In this document: positions 14,756 to 22,699 of the stretch, piece by piece
Position numbering within the stretch: position 1 is the stretch's first letter
Layout of the letters: every line of letters starts with the position of its first letter
NCBI GenBank assembly: GCA_020846655.1
Contig: JADLDL010000302.1
Coordinates: forward strand, 1 to 38,139
Reading direction: 5' to 3'
From: Saprospiraceae bacterium
Lineage (GTDB): Bacteria > Bacteroidota > Bacteroidia > Chitinophagales > Saprospiraceae
DNA: 38,139 nucleotides
Made by a program: the position numbers and the translations under genes
Notes under the pieces: generated by a model
What the model was told of the DNA's origin: nothing
The model's database searches: none
The model's input: only the letters and a program-made list of their open reading frames with translations

Positions 14756-15973
14756 TCAACGCATCTTTACCTTCCGGCCAGGCAGGGCCGTCCAGGCGGG
14801 CGCCTTGGCTTCGAGGCCCCGTTTGGAGATGACCCAGAGCACCGGCACCCGGGGGCGTACGCGGGGCCGGTCGGCATAGCCGTCTGTAAAAAAAATGAGC
14901 GCATCGGGCTGTTCGCGGTTGGCGCGTTCGAGCGCATCGTTGAAATCGGTGCCGCCGCGGCCGGTCACGCTTTCCGGCGGCTCGCCCTGGTAGCGGTATT
15001 GGCGGTACACTTTAGTATCGGTTTCCAGCACCTCCACGTCGGCGCCGGCGCGCCAGAGGTGGAATATTTCATGAAAAAAAACGAGCAAGTCTTCCTGTCC
15101 GATACTGCCGGAGGTATCGATTGCCACCAACAGGCGCCGGCGGTGGCGGATGCGCAGGCCCGGCACGGTGCCATAGCGTTTGGAGGGGCGTTTGATGGTG
15201 TTTTTGAGCCGGGTTTTGGAAGCGCTTTCGGCAAACAGCCGCAACACCTGTTGCCAGTTGAGGCCTGGCGCGGGATGTTGCAGGGCACTTTCGAGGCGTT
15301 CGCGCACCTCGCCGGGCATGGCGCCCCAGGCATGGGCACTGGTGCGTTGGTGAGCGGTGCGCATCAGGCTGTCGAGGTGCATTTCGGCGGCGTCGCTCTC
15401 CAGTTCGCTGCGGTTGCGGAGTTCTCGCCAGGGCTGGTGCCGTTCGAGGCCATGCGAGTCAGAGCGGATGTTGTTGAGCAGATCTTGTTCGGGTGTGCCG
15501 GAGGCTTCACCGCCGCGGCCCTGGCGCAGGTCTTCCAGTTTTTTGTAGTAATAAAACCAGGTTTGCCCGACTTGCAGGGCCAGGTCAGGAAAAGACTCGA
15601 GAAAGATACTGTCGTCGGGCAGCAACGGGCGTTCGACGTATTGGTTGACCACGAGGTCAAAGGCCACATTGAGCAACAGAGGGTCGAGAAAGGGTTCGCG
15701 CACAAACAAATGGCGAAACACCAGGTGCAGCATTTCATGCTTCACCACGCCATAGCGGTGGCTGGGGCTGGTCAGTTGGGTATCCCAAAAATGGGCGTTG
15801 ACGTACAGGGTGAGCGCATTGGAGCCCAGGCCCACCGCCAGGGTATCTACGGGGTGCCCTTTGCCCACCACTTCCTTGTTGAGGCTGCCAAACACGTGCG
15901 CATAAAACGGCTCCCGCAACAGCAGGTCGATACCAGTACGGGCAAGTTCGTCGAGAATGCGGGCGGTAGGCAT
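14756..15973 (-). CDS. DUF2201 protein: metallopeptidase-like plus VWA-like domain
   Basis: A protein of 405 residues of the DUF2201 family. The N-terminal half carries a zinc-metallopeptidase-like motif HEMLHLVFRH (about residue 80) and the segment LLNVAFDLVVNQYVE, where further ligands or a structural Asn/Asp are expected. The C-terminal part (about 275-400) is VWA-like: VAIDTSGSIG for the MIDAS, GRGGTDFNDAL, and LIFFTDGYAD. An Arg/Lys-rich linker joins the halves. The family is typically encoded with a MoxR-type ATPase, and here moxR follows directly. The LRR gene precedes it by 27 nt, so the two are probably co-transcribed. Whether the HExxH motif is catalytic in this family is unknown. 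Confidence 0.88.
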   Translation of the reverse strand: MPTARILDELARTGIDLLLREPFYAHVFGSLNKEVVGKGHPVDTLAVGLGSNALTLYVNAHFWDTQLTSPSHRYGVVKHEMLHLVFRHLFVREPFLDPLLLNVAFDLVVNQYVERPLLPDDSIFLESFPDLALQVGQTWFYYYKKLEDLRQGRGGEASGTPEQDLLNNIRSDSHGLERHQPWRELRNRSELESDAAEMHLDSLMRTAHQRTSAHAWGAMPGEVRERLESALQHPAPGLNWQQVLRLFAESASKTRLKNTIKRPSKRYGTVPGLRIRHRRRLLVAIDTSGSIGQEDLLVFFHEIFHLWRAGADVEVLETDTKVYRQYRYQGEPPESVTGRGGTDFNDALERANREQPDALIFFTDGYADRPRVRPRVPVLWVISKRGLEAKAPAWTALPGRKVKMR

Positions 15974-16000
15974 GCGTACAGCGGAAGTGGAGTGGCGGGT

Positions 16001-17047
16001 TTACTTGCCGTTCAGGCGGAAGTTGCCGGGCAGGCGGGTTTGCATTTTCAGGTCCAGTTCTTCGAGGTTGCGCAGGGGTTCGAGGTCCAGTTCAATTTTC
16101 CGGAAAGGGTTGCCGCTCAGTTCGAGCGAGCGCAGTTCGGTACAGCCGGAAAGGAATGCCGGCAAGGTTTCAAGTTGGTTGAATTTTACGTTGAGCCGCT
16201 CCAGTTGTTGGGATTGTTCCAAAAAATCGAGCCGGCTGAGGTTGCACCGCAGCAAGGTCGCTTCGCGCAGGCGCGGAAAGGGGCCCAGCCACTCTTCGCC
16301 GCAGAGAGGATACCCTTCGATGATCAATTTTTCGAGCCCGGGGTGGCCATAGGGGCCGCCTTCGGGCACTTGCATCGGCACACGCGGCCGGTAGGTGCCC
16401 CGGCGGAGGATAAAGGTGGTGAGCCGGGGCAAGGCCAACAACTCGACCGGAAAACTATCGACGCGGATATTTTCAATAATCAGGATTTCGAGCGGCAGTT
16501 GCAGCAGCAATGGAATGGCGGCAGCCAGGTCAAAATCTTTGTGGGCCGGCAAGGCCACCAGTTTTAAAAAATCAAGGGTGGCCAGCGCTGGCGAAAGGTG
16601 GTTGACGGCCAGCCGGCGCAGGTCGAGGGTTTGGTGGGCGGCCAGGGTATTGCTGCCCCGGCCGGGGCGGTTGCGGTGCCAGAGGCACATTTTACTGGCC
16701 AGCAAGAGGTCGAACAAATCGATTTCGGCGCTTTGGTAGCGACTGAAGTATTCGGCTTCGTCGTAGTGATAGGCCGCCGATTCGCGCAATTTTTGCGCTT
16801 GCCGCACGGTTTCCGGCGCCGCATGCCGCTGCAACAAACCCAGGGCCCGGGCAGATACCTCCCGTATCGGGTGAAAAACGGCAATGCCGAAAAGATACCC
16901 CAACAAACGCCGGTTGACACCGCCGCCTTCCATCAGTTCGAGGAGCAAGGGGCAGTTGTCCGTTTCGGCGTCGCGCAGCAACCGCGTCATCTGTGCAGTA
17001 TACGCGCCCTCTGCGTCAGATTCCAGGTAGGAGTCGTTGGCTGTCAT
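16001..17047 (-). CDS. Leucine-rich-repeat protein heading the MoxR cluster
   Basis: A predicted soluble protein of 348 residues without signal peptide. The first 150 residues are helical (with LGLLQRHAAPETVRQAQKL) and match no family I recognise. From about residue 160, irregular leucine-rich repeats follow, e.g. LPLEILIIENIRVDSFP, LERLNVKFNQLETLPAFL, LRSLELSGNPFRKIEL and LEELDLKMQ, a pattern typical of protein-protein interaction solenoids. The ATG at 17047 excludes an upstream in-frame stretch to 17137 that crosses the candidate promoter. It is the first gene of the minus-strand run and could supply substrate or partner recognition to the MoxR/VWA machinery (inference from position). Confidence 0.72.
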   Translation of the reverse strand: MTANDSYLESDAEGAYTAQMTRLLRDAETDNCPLLLELMEGGGVNRRLLGYLFGIAVFHPIREVSARALGLLQRHAAPETVRQAQKLRESAAYHYDEAEYFSRYQSAEIDLFDLLLASKMCLWHRNRPGRGSNTLAAHQTLDLRRLAVNHLSPALATLDFLKLVALPAHKDFDLAAAIPLLLQLPLEILIIENIRVDSFPVELLALPRLTTFILRRGTYRPRVPMQVPEGGPYGHPGLEKLIIEGYPLCGEEWLGPFPRLREATLLRCNLSRLDFLEQSQQLERLNVKFNQLETLPAFLSGCTELRSLELSGNPFRKIELDLEPLRNLEELDLKMQTRLPGNFRLNGK

Positions 17048-17055
17048 AGCGAGCG

Positions 17056-17087
17056 AAAATGTAGTTTTGTCTTTTCCGTATAAGCAA
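17056..17087 (-). promoter_or_regulatory. Candidate promoter of the LRR-to-BatA run
   Basis: On the minus strand TTG (17085-17087) is followed after 21 bp by TACATTTT (17056-17063), one base away from TAnnTTTG. This lies 9 bp before the LRR gene start. Confidence 0.4.
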
Positions 17088-17151
17088 CATTGCGCGAAAG
17101 AAAAAGTTATCCGCAGCGCCACAAGTCTGCACTTCATTTGACAATTTCACT

Positions 17152-17215
17152 GTTTTCAATTTTTTTTGAAAACAAATTCCGCTCAAACTCTATTTACTTT
17201 GATACCCGAATCAAA
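17152..17215. promoter_or_regulatory. Two dyads upstream of the GbsR-like regulator
   Basis: GTTTTCAA (17152-17159) and TTGAAAAC (17166-17173) form a perfect inverted repeat with a T6 spacer. TTTGAT (17198-17203) and ATCAAA (17210-17215) form a second one with a 6-bp spacer. The second dyad overlaps TTACTTTG (17194-17201), a 7-of-8 match to the -7 box, 50 bp before the ATG at 17251. This arrangement suits autoregulation by the encoded dimeric winged-helix protein, but the operator role is inferred. Confidence 0.45.
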
Positions 17216-17250
17216 TCCGGTATTTTTCCAACGCTCTTTGCTGCACAACT

Positions 17251-17751
17251 ATGGATATCCAGGAAGGCAAACAAAAATTTATTGAATCATGGGGCAAGAT
17301 GGCCAGTGATTGGGGCATCAACCGAACCATGGCCCAGGTACATGCCTTATTGCTCATCGCCCCGGAACCCCTGACAGCCGACGAGGTGATGGAAGGCCTT
17401 TCGATTTCCCGTGGCAATGCCAATATGAACCTGCGCGCCCTGATGGACTGGGGCCTGGTACACAAACAATTGAAGTCCGGCGAGCGCAAGGAGTTTTTTT
17501 ATGCCGAAAAAGATATGTGGACCGTTGTGCGGCAGATCATGGTGCAGCGCAAAAAGAAAGAACTTGAGCCCATGCTCAAAGTGCTCGACGAAGTAGCCAA
17601 CGTGGAAGCCAACTGCCCTGAATCTGAGTCGTTTTGCCAAGTGGTCAAAGATATCCGGATGTTGTCGCACAAAGCCAACCAAACCCTGGATACCCTGATC
17701 AAGGCGGATTCGCACTGGTTTTCCAACATTTTCCTGCGCATGGTGCGCTGA
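17251..17751 (+). CDS. GbsR/MarR-type transcriptional regulator
   Basis: A predicted dimeric winged-helix DNA-binding protein of 166 residues. The N-terminal segment FIESWGKMASDWGINRTMAQVHALLL is the hallmark of the GbsR subgroup of MarR-like regulators. The recognition region (LTADEVMEGLSISRGNANMNLRALMDWGLVH) and the wing (KSGERKEFFYAE) follow, and the C-terminal half is helical and probably dimerises. GbsR in Bacillus responds to choline, but Bacteroidota members are uncharacterised, and no osmoprotectant genes lie nearby. Two dyads upstream suggest autoregulation. Its stop codon abuts the stop of the convergent acyltransferase gene with no base between. Confidence 0.88.
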   Translation: MDIQEGKQKFIESWGKMASDWGINRTMAQVHALLLIAPEPLTADEVMEGLSISRGNANMNLRALMDWGLVHKQLKSGERKEFFYAEKDMWTVVRQIMVQRKKKELEPMLKVLDEVANVEANCPESESFCQVVKDIRMLSHKANQTLDTLIKADSHWFSNIFLRMVR

Positions 17752-18687
17752 TTAGTGCCGGATACAAAGATCCAACAAGCGGTTGCCGGCTTTCCAAATG
17801 TACGAATAGGGCTGTAGTTGGCCGCCAAAAGCCCGGAAAACCCGCTCGATTCCCGGCTCCATACTTCCTTCAAAATCAAGCCGCAGGCTGTGTTCCGAAC
17901 AAAACCGGATCGCTGCCCAGTAGAGTCCGTGCAAGGCGCCCTGCTGTCCGAAGGCGGGGTCAAAACCCGTCAGCAACACCGCTGCGCTGCGCGCATCAAA
18001 GACCAGGTACAAGCCGGCAGCGGGCCGGCCACTGTGGCGGTCGAGTGCCAGCAGGCACCGCGCCTGCCCTCGCGCCTGCAAGCACTCGTGCAAGCGGAGG
18101 AAGGCCTGCTCCGAATAGGGCTGCCTCTGGCCCTTGCGGCCAAACGAAAGCCGGTTCAGCCGGAAAACCTCCCCGGGCGCTCCGGCCCTGTCCAGCACCG
18201 TGCTGCGTTCGGCTTTGCGCAATTCTGTGCGCAGGCCATGTTTCAGGTTTGCATATAATTTCGGAAGCTCGTGGGTATCGGCCAAAACATAGGTGTAGCG
18301 GGTGGTTTGGCGAAAGCCGGCCCAGAGCAACGGAAGCGCGTTTTGGAGCTCAGGGTGGCAGCATTGCTGCACAAAACTGACAGGCGGCAACTGATCTATC
18401 AAGCCGGCTATGATCTTTTTTTCAAAGGCCAGGCGCCCGGCTTTCGGGTAGCGCAGCCAGGGGCCGGCATAGGCCGTCAGCGGGGGCAATTGGATGACCG
18501 GCAGCCCCCAGCGCCGCTTGCGAAAATAGGGCCAGGCGCCCTGCACTGTTCCTTTCCTGGCCGGGACCAGGGCCACGTCCCAGTGTTCCGGGCCGCCGCA
18601 TACGGCGTCGAGCCACCAGGGCTGGTGCGACAGGGGAACATAGCCCTCCTGACAGAATTCAGCAAAACGGTCTTTGCTACCGGGCAT
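17752..18687 (-). CDS. FemAB/BioF2-like GNAT-fold acyltransferase
   Basis: A protein of 311 residues with a tandem GNAT-like fold, as in FemAB and 'BioF2-like' acetyltransferases. Features seen are the N-terminal PLSHQPWWLDAVCG segment, the LKHGLRTELRKAERSTV region (a basic helix typical of the family), and the acyl-binding portion (CLLALDRHSGRPAAGLYLVFDARSAAVLLTG and LDFEGSMEPGIERVFRAFGG). FemAB relatives add amino acids to peptidoglycan precursors, while others act on unknown small substrates, so the substrate is open. The ATG at 18687 is preferred; an in-frame TTG at 18753 adds 22 unconserved residues. The divergent promoter at 18674-18703 overlaps its start region. Confidence 0.75.
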   Translation of the reverse strand: MPGSKDRFAEFCQEGYVPLSHQPWWLDAVCGGPEHWDVALVPARKGTVQGAWPYFRKRRWGLPVIQLPPLTAYAGPWLRYPKAGRLAFEKKIIAGLIDQLPPVSFVQQCCHPELQNALPLLWAGFRQTTRYTYVLADTHELPKLYANLKHGLRTELRKAERSTVLDRAGAPGEVFRLNRLSFGRKGQRQPYSEQAFLRLHECLQARGQARCLLALDRHSGRPAAGLYLVFDARSAAVLLTGFDPAFGQQGALHGLYWAAIRFCSEHSLRLDFEGSMEPGIERVFRAFGGQLQPYSYIWKAGNRLLDLCIRH

Positions 18688-18703
18688 AGATGCGGTACAT
18701 TTG
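18674..18703 (+). promoter_or_regulatory. Promoter of the lptC operon
   Basis: TTG (18674-18676), a 19-bp spacer and TACATTTG (18696-18703) match both elements of the Bacteroidota consensus. The predicted transcript has a leader of about 105 nt before the ATG at 18816. The promoter overlaps the 5' end of the divergent acyltransferase gene. Confidence 0.65.
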
Positions 18704-18815
18704 TGGCTGGTTCCCGGCGTTGCGGAAAGTTTCCTGCCTGCGCGTACCGGCAAAGGTCAGGTTTTACCCCCTGCGAACCAAACAAACAGCAGCAACAACA
18801 CCGCAGCCATACTAC

Positions 18816-19322
18816 ATGACACTGGGCGAATTTTTCAACTACCTCGGCGAACACCCGCTGGCTATCGCAGGGTTTTTTCTCGTCATTCCGCTGATCGCTC
18901 TGCTGGCCGGTTGGGTCGGCCAGGGCGAAGGGCAGCACAGCCCCTGGAAATACCTGTATTCACTCCTGGTGTATGCCGTGTGTATTCCCGGCATCTTTTC
19001 GGTGACCCTGAGCGTTTACCTGTTTCTGTTCGAACGGGGCGGCAGCATTATGAATACCAATATGCTGACACAGGTCATTCCGGTGATCTCTATGGTCCTG
19101 TCGCTCAGTATCATCCGGAAGAATGTAGCATTCGAAACGATCCCTGGTTTTGGCAAATTATCGAGCCTGATGATGACCATCGGCGCTGTATTTGTGCTGA
19201 TGTACCTGCTCAACCGGCTGCACCTGGTGGCCCTGGTTTTTGTGCCGGTGCAGTACCTGGTGTTGATTGTGATCGGCTTGCTGATTGTGTTCCGCTACGG
19301 CTTCCGGCAACTGATTGCCTGA
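18816..19322 (+). CDS. Small multi-pass membrane protein upstream of lptC
   Basis: A protein of 168 residues with about four to five predicted transmembrane helices: LAIAGFFLVIPLIALLAGWV, YLYSLLVYAVCIPGIFSVTL, a weaker one around VIPVISMVLSLSII, MMTIGAVFVLMYLLN, and VALVFVPVQYLVLIVIGLLIVF. No catalytic motif was seen and I do not recognise a named family. The ATG at 18816 is used because translation from 18690 would lie in the leader and add a Cys/Arg-rich stretch. It is 15 bp from lptC and shares its promoter, which suggests a link to envelope biogenesis. Function is unknown. Confidence 0.8.
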   Translation: MTLGEFFNYLGEHPLAIAGFFLVIPLIALLAGWVGQGEGQHSPWKYLYSLLVYAVCIPGIFSVTLSVYLFLFERGGSIMNTNMLTQVIPVISMVLSLSIIRKNVAFETIPGFGKLSSLMMTIGAVFVLMYLLNRLHLVALVFVPVQYLVLIVIGLLIVFRYGFRQLIA

Positions 19323-19337
19323 AAAACGCACTACTTC

Positions 19338-19919
19338 ATGGACGAGCATCCTCGACGAAAATTTTTCCCGGTCCTCTGTTGGCTTACCCTGTTGTTGCCG
19401 GCCTTGCCGGCTTGTGACTCGGCGTTGCGGCGCGAAGCCCGCGAATTTACCAAAGAGGATACCAACGTGGAAGTGGCGCACGATGTGGAAATCCTGTATT
19501 CGGACAGCGCCGTGGTGCGCGTGCGCATTACGGCACCTACACTCTTGTACTATGTGGACCGGGACAACCCCCGGCAAGAGTTTCCCGATGGCATAAAAGT
19601 CGAATTTCTGACGCCAACCCTGGAGGTGCGCAGCGTGCTGACGGCCAAAACAGCCGTCCGGCAGGACAACAGCAGCCTCGTCACCGCGCGCGACAGCGTC
19701 GTGCTCCAAACCGTAGAACAGGAAAAACTGGAAACCGAAGAACTGATCTGGAATGAAAAAACAGAAAAGGTGTACACCGAAAAATTTGTCAAAGTCACCA
19801 AACCCGGCGAGCTGATTTACGGCTTCGGCCTGGAGGCCAATCAGGATTTTAGTTTCTGGAAAATAACGGTCCCCAAAGGCACCATCAAATCGCAACAACT
19901 AAACCAGGTAGTAGACTAG
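19338..19919 (+). CDS. lptC: LPS export protein LptC
   Basis: A bitopic or lipid-anchored periplasmic protein of 193 residues that should pass lipopolysaccharide from LptBFG to the LptA bridge. The N-terminus (FFPVLCWLTLLLPALPAC) is a signal segment ending in a possible lipobox Cys26. The rest is the beta-jellyroll pattern of LptC/OstA domains, with repeated strands such as VEILYSDSAVVRVRITAPTLLYY, IKVEFLTPTLEVRSVLTAKTAV and EELIWNEKTEKVYTEKFVKVTKP. The last ('...WNEKTEKVYT...') is characteristic of Bacteroidota LptC. It is followed after 23 bp by a CBS/CorC gene, the normal neighbour in this phylum. Confidence 0.88.
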   Translation: MDEHPRRKFFPVLCWLTLLLPALPACDSALRREAREFTKEDTNVEVAHDVEILYSDSAVVRVRITAPTLLYYVDRDNPRQEFPDGIKVEFLTPTLEVRSVLTAKTAVRQDNSSLVTARDSVVLQTVEQEKLETEELIWNEKTEKVYTEKFVKVTKPGELIYGFGLEANQDFSFWKITVPKGTIKSQQLNQVVD

Positions 19920-19942
19920 ACCAGCGTAAAAAACCAACCTAT

Positions 19943-20920
19943 ATGGACGAATCTCGATTACGACAGACCCCCTGGACGGCTATGCAACTCGGTAGCCGCG
20001 GGCTGTTGGTCAATATATGCCTGATTGCCCTCACAGGCATGGCAGCACTTTCCTGGGCGCCTTTTTTACGTTTTGTCTTTGGCACCGGTTTTTTTGCCCC
20101 CCTAAGCGTTGTTTTTGGCGTATTTTTTCTCCTGGCTGCCTTTCGGAAAATATTGCTGCGCAATTTTTACCAACAACCCGCCGAAGGCGACGAGGCCTTG
20201 CTCGAATATTTTGTACAACAAAACACAGGACACAACGGCGAGGAAGAAGTAGCCACCGAACTGCTCGAAAATGCTCTCCAACTCAATACCCTGCGGGCGC
20301 ACGACTGCATGGCGCCCCGACCAGAAATCGTGTACATCGACGTGACGGCTGCGGTGAGCGAACTGCGCCAGTTGTTTATGGAAAGTAGTTTGTCGCGGAT
20401 TCTGGTGACCGACGGCGAACTCGACAAAGTGCTCGGCTATGTGCACGTCCAGCAATTGTTCAAACAACCCGTTCACATCCGGGATATCGTGCTCCCGATC
20501 TCTTTCGTCCCGGAAACGATTTCGGTGAATGACTTGCTGCAAAAATTTATCAAAACGCGGACGAGCATCGCCTGTGTCGTGGATGAATACGGCAGTTTAG
20601 CGGGTCTGGTGACCATGGAGGATGCCCTGGAACAACTTTTTGGTGAAATTGACGACGAACACGACCAGGAAGAGTTCATCGACGTGCAGGTCAGCGAAAC
20701 GGAATACCTCTTTTCTGGCCGGCTCAAAATTGATTACCTCAACGAAAAATACCCGGAATTGCATTTTCCGCCGGGCGATTACCACACCTTGTCGGGTTAC
20801 CTGGTGACGACGGCCGAAACCATCCCCGAACAAGGCGTCCAGTTGGAACTGGATGGAACAACATTCGTCCTCGAACTGGTCAGCGACCGCAAAATCGAAA
20901 CCGTCCGGGTGTATCGGTAA
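19943..20920 (+). CDS. CBS/CorC-domain protein with reduced membrane part
   Basis: A protein of 325 residues related to CNNM/CorC/HlyC proteins, which are linked to divalent-cation transport. Two N-terminal hydrophobic segments (about 22-42 and 50-68) replace the full CNNM (DUF21) domain of about four helices. Then come the linker helix region with LENALQLNTLRAHDCMAPRPEIV, two CBS motifs (about 120-245; LSRILVTDGELDKVLGYVHV and IACVVDEYGSLAGLVTMEDALEQLFGEIDDEHD) and a CorC-type C-terminal domain (about 255-320). Typical relatives next to lptC are some 100 residues longer. The CBS part is intact, so this is an N-terminal reduction, not a 3' truncation. An ion-transport role is doubtful without the full membrane domain; a regulatory role is possible. 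Confidence 0.85.
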   Translation: MDESRLRQTPWTAMQLGSRGLLVNICLIALTGMAALSWAPFLRFVFGTGFFAPLSVVFGVFFLLAAFRKILLRNFYQQPAEGDEALLEYFVQQNTGHNGEEEVATELLENALQLNTLRAHDCMAPRPEIVYIDVTAAVSELRQLFMESSLSRILVTDGELDKVLGYVHVQQLFKQPVHIRDIVLPISFVPETISVNDLLQKFIKTRTSIACVVDEYGSLAGLVTMEDALEQLFGEIDDEHDQEEFIDVQVSETEYLFSGRLKIDYLNEKYPELHFPPGDYHTLSGYLVTTAETIPEQGVQLELDGTTFVLELVSDRKIETVRVYR

Positions 20921-20970
20921 AACCCGTTGTCAGGGGCGCAGCGAGAGCCTGGTTCATCCTTGTTGTACAT

Positions 20971-21009
20971 TAAAAATGGGTCATTCTTAGGAAGAATGAC
21001 CCATTTTTA
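20971..21009. terminator. Bidirectional terminator, 18-bp stem
   Basis: Positions 20971-20988 and 20992-21009 are perfect inverted repeats with a 3-nt loop. The arms begin with TAAAAA and end with TTTTTA, so both strands give a GC-containing stem followed by a short U-tract. It separates the convergent CBS and cytochrome c peroxidase genes. Confidence 0.85.
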
Positions 21010-21042
21010 ATGCCTGATTCTGTCTGCGAGGCTGTTTGAATT

Positions 21043-22392
21043 TTAATTGCACCCCATTTCCGAGCGCGACACCGGGTCGTTGTTCGGGAAGCAGTTGCCC
21101 GACATGGTTTGCGCCGGGGCATAGCGCGCCAAATTGGGGTCGTACAGACCATTTTCCAGGAATTCCACCAGGTCGTCGATTTCCTGTTCTGACAGGCCAA
21201 GCGGGCGGAACTGCGGCGCAAGTTGGCTGCTGGGCACATCGGGATTTTCCGGAATAGCATTGTTGAAATACTCAACGACTTCTTTCAGAGAGGTTTTGCT
21301 GGCCCCGTGGAAGTAGAAATCGATGTCTTTCATGTTGTACAACTGAGGCACTTTGAATTTGTGCATGTCCTCTGCTTGTCCGGTGAAGCCGCCGCGACCC
21401 AAGTTCCGTTTGTCGGCAGGGCCGGTGCGAAACACTTCTTGGCCGGATTGGTAGAGGTTATGGACGCCCAGGGCAAAAAACTTGTGCGGCAGGGCGTTCA
21501 GCGAGGGGCTGTTGTGGCAGCTCACGCAGCCGGCTTTGCCAAAGAAAAGAACGGCGCCTTTTTTCTGTTGCTCGGTCATGGCGGTTTTATCGCCTTTCAA
21601 ATAATGTTGGAACGGCGCTTCGTTGGTCAGGATCGTGCGGAAATAGGCAGCGATGGCAAAAGCGGCCGTTTGGCGGGTGTAGCGCTGGTCTACCGGAATT
21701 TCCGGAAATGCGGCGTCGAACATAGCAGTATAGCCCAAGGAGTCCGTCACAGCCTTGTTTACCACCTGGCGGTGTACGATCAGGGCCCGCTCATTATTAG
21801 CTTCCAGGCCTTTCAAGCCTTTGAAATTGATTTCTACGAGGGTATCCTGATTCCAAGCCGCTTCGGTGCCCTCATTGGCGTCGAACGAGCCGAAGGTGCC
21901 CGCCCACAACGCATTGGTAACAAAAGTGGTGTTGATCACCGGCAAAGGCCGGGCGCCTTGCGCGTCCACCTCATCGCCGGTGTACAAGGTATTTTTAAAA
22001 CGGCCTTCGCCACTTTCACCAAAACCCATAGCGCCGTCGGCAATACCCTGGAAACGGCCTGCGGTGAAGCCCCTGGACGGGATATGGCAACTGCTGCACG
22101 AATACGATACTTTGGAAACCGGGTAGGTGGGTTCCAGGCCAAGGCCGGTTTCAAAGAACAACATCCTGCCTAATTCCACCTTGAGGGCCGTAACCGGATT
22201 TTGGGGGTCCTGGTTGGGCAGGCCTGCATAGTCGTCGCTTTCCGGGAGAATAAACTCTTGAAGTGTTCCGGATTGGGTGCGGTTAGAAATTATCTGGGTC
22301 AGTTCATAATCAAGTGGGCTCCAAAACGGGTCGCTCTTACACGCAAAAAAGACCGCAGCAACGATGGCGGTGAAGACGTAGATTTTTTTCAT
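21043..22392 (-). CDS. Di-haem cytochrome c peroxidase (CcpA/MauG family)
   Basis: A periplasmic, probably lipid-anchored protein of 449 residues. The short N-terminal signal MKKIYVFTAIVAAVFFAC ends in a lipobox-like FFAC. Two c-type haem sites are visible: CSSCH near residue 98 and CVSCH near residue 288. Family features include LGRMLFFETGL before haem 1, GFGESGEGRFKNTLYT, VINTTFVTNALWAG, and FKVPQLYNMKDIDFYFHGAS with the region that supplies distal haem ligands. The expected activity is peroxide reduction or MauG-like oxidation. It is transcribed alone, bounded by the terminator at 20971-21009 and a 301-bp divergent gap. Confidence 0.93.
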   Translation of the reverse strand: MKKIYVFTAIVAAVFFACKSDPFWSPLDYELTQIISNRTQSGTLQEFILPESDDYAGLPNQDPQNPVTALKVELGRMLFFETGLGLEPTYPVSKVSYSCSSCHIPSRGFTAGRFQGIADGAMGFGESGEGRFKNTLYTGDEVDAQGARPLPVINTTFVTNALWAGTFGSFDANEGTEAAWNQDTLVEINFKGLKGLEANNERALIVHRQVVNKAVTDSLGYTAMFDAAFPEIPVDQRYTRQTAAFAIAAYFRTILTNEAPFQHYLKGDKTAMTEQQKKGAVLFFGKAGCVSCHNSPSLNALPHKFFALGVHNLYQSGQEVFRTGPADKRNLGRGGFTGQAEDMHKFKVPQLYNMKDIDFYFHGASKTSLKEVVEYFNNAIPENPDVPSSQLAPQFRPLGLSEQEIDDLVEFLENGLYDPNLARYAPAQTMSGNCFPNNDPVSRSEMGCN

Positions 22393-22699
22393 AAAGGTAA
22401 AAAAGTTAACGAGTTCCGATTACCAGGCCAATACACATGCCTGTGTACACCAACACAAACAAACATTGCGCCAGTACACCAAGAAAACTGACACCTGGCT
22501 GACATATCTAACGATCCGCAACATTGCCCGTTTAATTTTAAGCGGGCTTTAAGAAGTTTGTACCCCGCCAAGGGTAAGCGACAGCGGCAAACGGAATTCT
22601 ATTGTTTTTTCCACAGCACAATCGGGTAATTGTTACTTTAACGCCGGCAATTTGCCGTGGATGAAATCTACTCTTTTTTAGCCTGTTCAACGAATGTTT
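22393..22699. other. Divergent intergenic region, mostly featureless
   Basis: This gap of about 300 bp separates the peroxidase gene (-) from the isomerase-like gene (+). The only clear structure is a hairpin: 22526-22533 pairs with 22540-22547 (8 bp including one G-T pair, 6-nt loop). No good TAnnTTTG match was found for either gene, and no ORF with coding character was seen. Confidence 0.4.

Noticed and set aside
14708-16567. 619-residue + strand open frame antisense to DUF2201 and the LRR gene
   Set aside because: The minus-strand genes have clear motifs (HEMLH, DTSGS, LRRs). The + strand product is low-complexity Gly/Gln/Phe-rich and spans two genes and their spacer.
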